From the NCBI GenBank assembly GCA_032718475.1, contig JAUCBJ010006387.1, forward strand, positions 1-29,340: 29,340 bases of DNA. Direction: 5' to 3'. Below the pieces are notes generated by a model. The model ran no database searches, was not told the origin of the DNA, and saw nothing but the letters and a program-made list of their open reading frames with translations. Below, piece after piece: positions 29,178 through 29,340 of this stretch. Position 1 is the first letter of the stretch. Each line of letters begins with the position of its first letter. The translations under genes were made by a program, and so were the position numbers. Source of the stretch: Nemertoderma westbladi (taxonomy: Eukaryota; Xenacoelomorpha; Nemertodermatida; Nemertodermatidae).

Positions 29178-29340
29178 GCTAGATACTCTTGAAAACAGTG
29201 TCGCTACCATGACGACGGCTAACAGCTGATATTGCCACGTCGACATTTCTTTGTTTCTTTGTTCTCTCGTTGTTCGGTTGACCAATCAGAGCGTTTTTTG
29301 TCTCTGTGTTGGAGGTGGATACAGAACTCAGTAGTTCAGT
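29002..29340. other. Unrelated sequence replacing the LINE 3' end
   Basis: It begins 'tgtaaaagcttttgcg' directly after 'gaccag'. If the border is read as 'cagtgtaaaagc', it resembles a hAT-type terminus. It contains a short repeated word 'tttagaggacataa' (about 29103 and 29141) and 'gaccaatcagagcg' near 29280, a CCAAT-like box. The window ends before another terminus can be seen. Confidence 0.35.

Overview
The window is eukaryotic, almost certainly metazoan. It has spliced coding exons with GT-AG borders, long AT-rich introns and intergenic stretches, several non-LTR (LINE) reverse transcriptase remnants, tRNA-derived SINEs, MITEs and large minisatellites. The recurrent 'taggcctac' word and the repeat mix suggest a marine invertebrate, perhaps an echinoderm or hemichordate-like deuterostome, but this is only an impression. 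Nothing points to a prokaryote, plasmid or virus.

Layout. 1-4060 holds repeat debris and two minisatellites: a C-rich array with a period of about 14 bp (921-1583) and a 32-bp array of roughly 70 copies (1709-4060). 4546-6717 (minus) is a full-length, single-exon acylaminoacyl-peptidase (APEH-like). Its Ser and His align with the catalytic triad, but the Asp position is Tyr. 6900-13100 is a nest of mobile elements: a 1140-bp inverted-repeat transposon with a 9-bp target duplication, paired 'gtggcgtagcc' ends, and a candidate 4-kb inverted-repeat unit enclosing a 21/19-bp minisatellite (10268-11690).

14124-19356 (minus) contains three exons, hidden among repeats, that read as one TET methylcytosine dioxygenase. 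They cover the start of the Cys-rich region, and their splice phases agree. Their introns carry a SINE, MITEs and a 1644-bp foldback element with 540-bp arms, a 9-bp target duplication and a LINE RT fragment inside. No TET exon for the following part of the catalytic domain was found further left in the window.

19560-23465 holds palindromes, inverted repeats, a MITE and a second kind of LINE C-terminal remnant. 24335-26056 (plus) is an intact single-exon acyl-CoA synthetase of the ANL superfamily. 27310-29001 (plus) is a 5'-truncated, internally deleted LINE with endonuclease and RT parts, broken at its 3' end by unrelated sequence.

The genes do not form a pathway or operon. The points of interest are the APEH copy lacking its catalytic Asp, the TET exons buried in repeats, two inverted-repeat elements sharing a 9-bp target duplication size, and minisatellite growth with higher-order structure. 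No multi-gene system of a new kind is evident.
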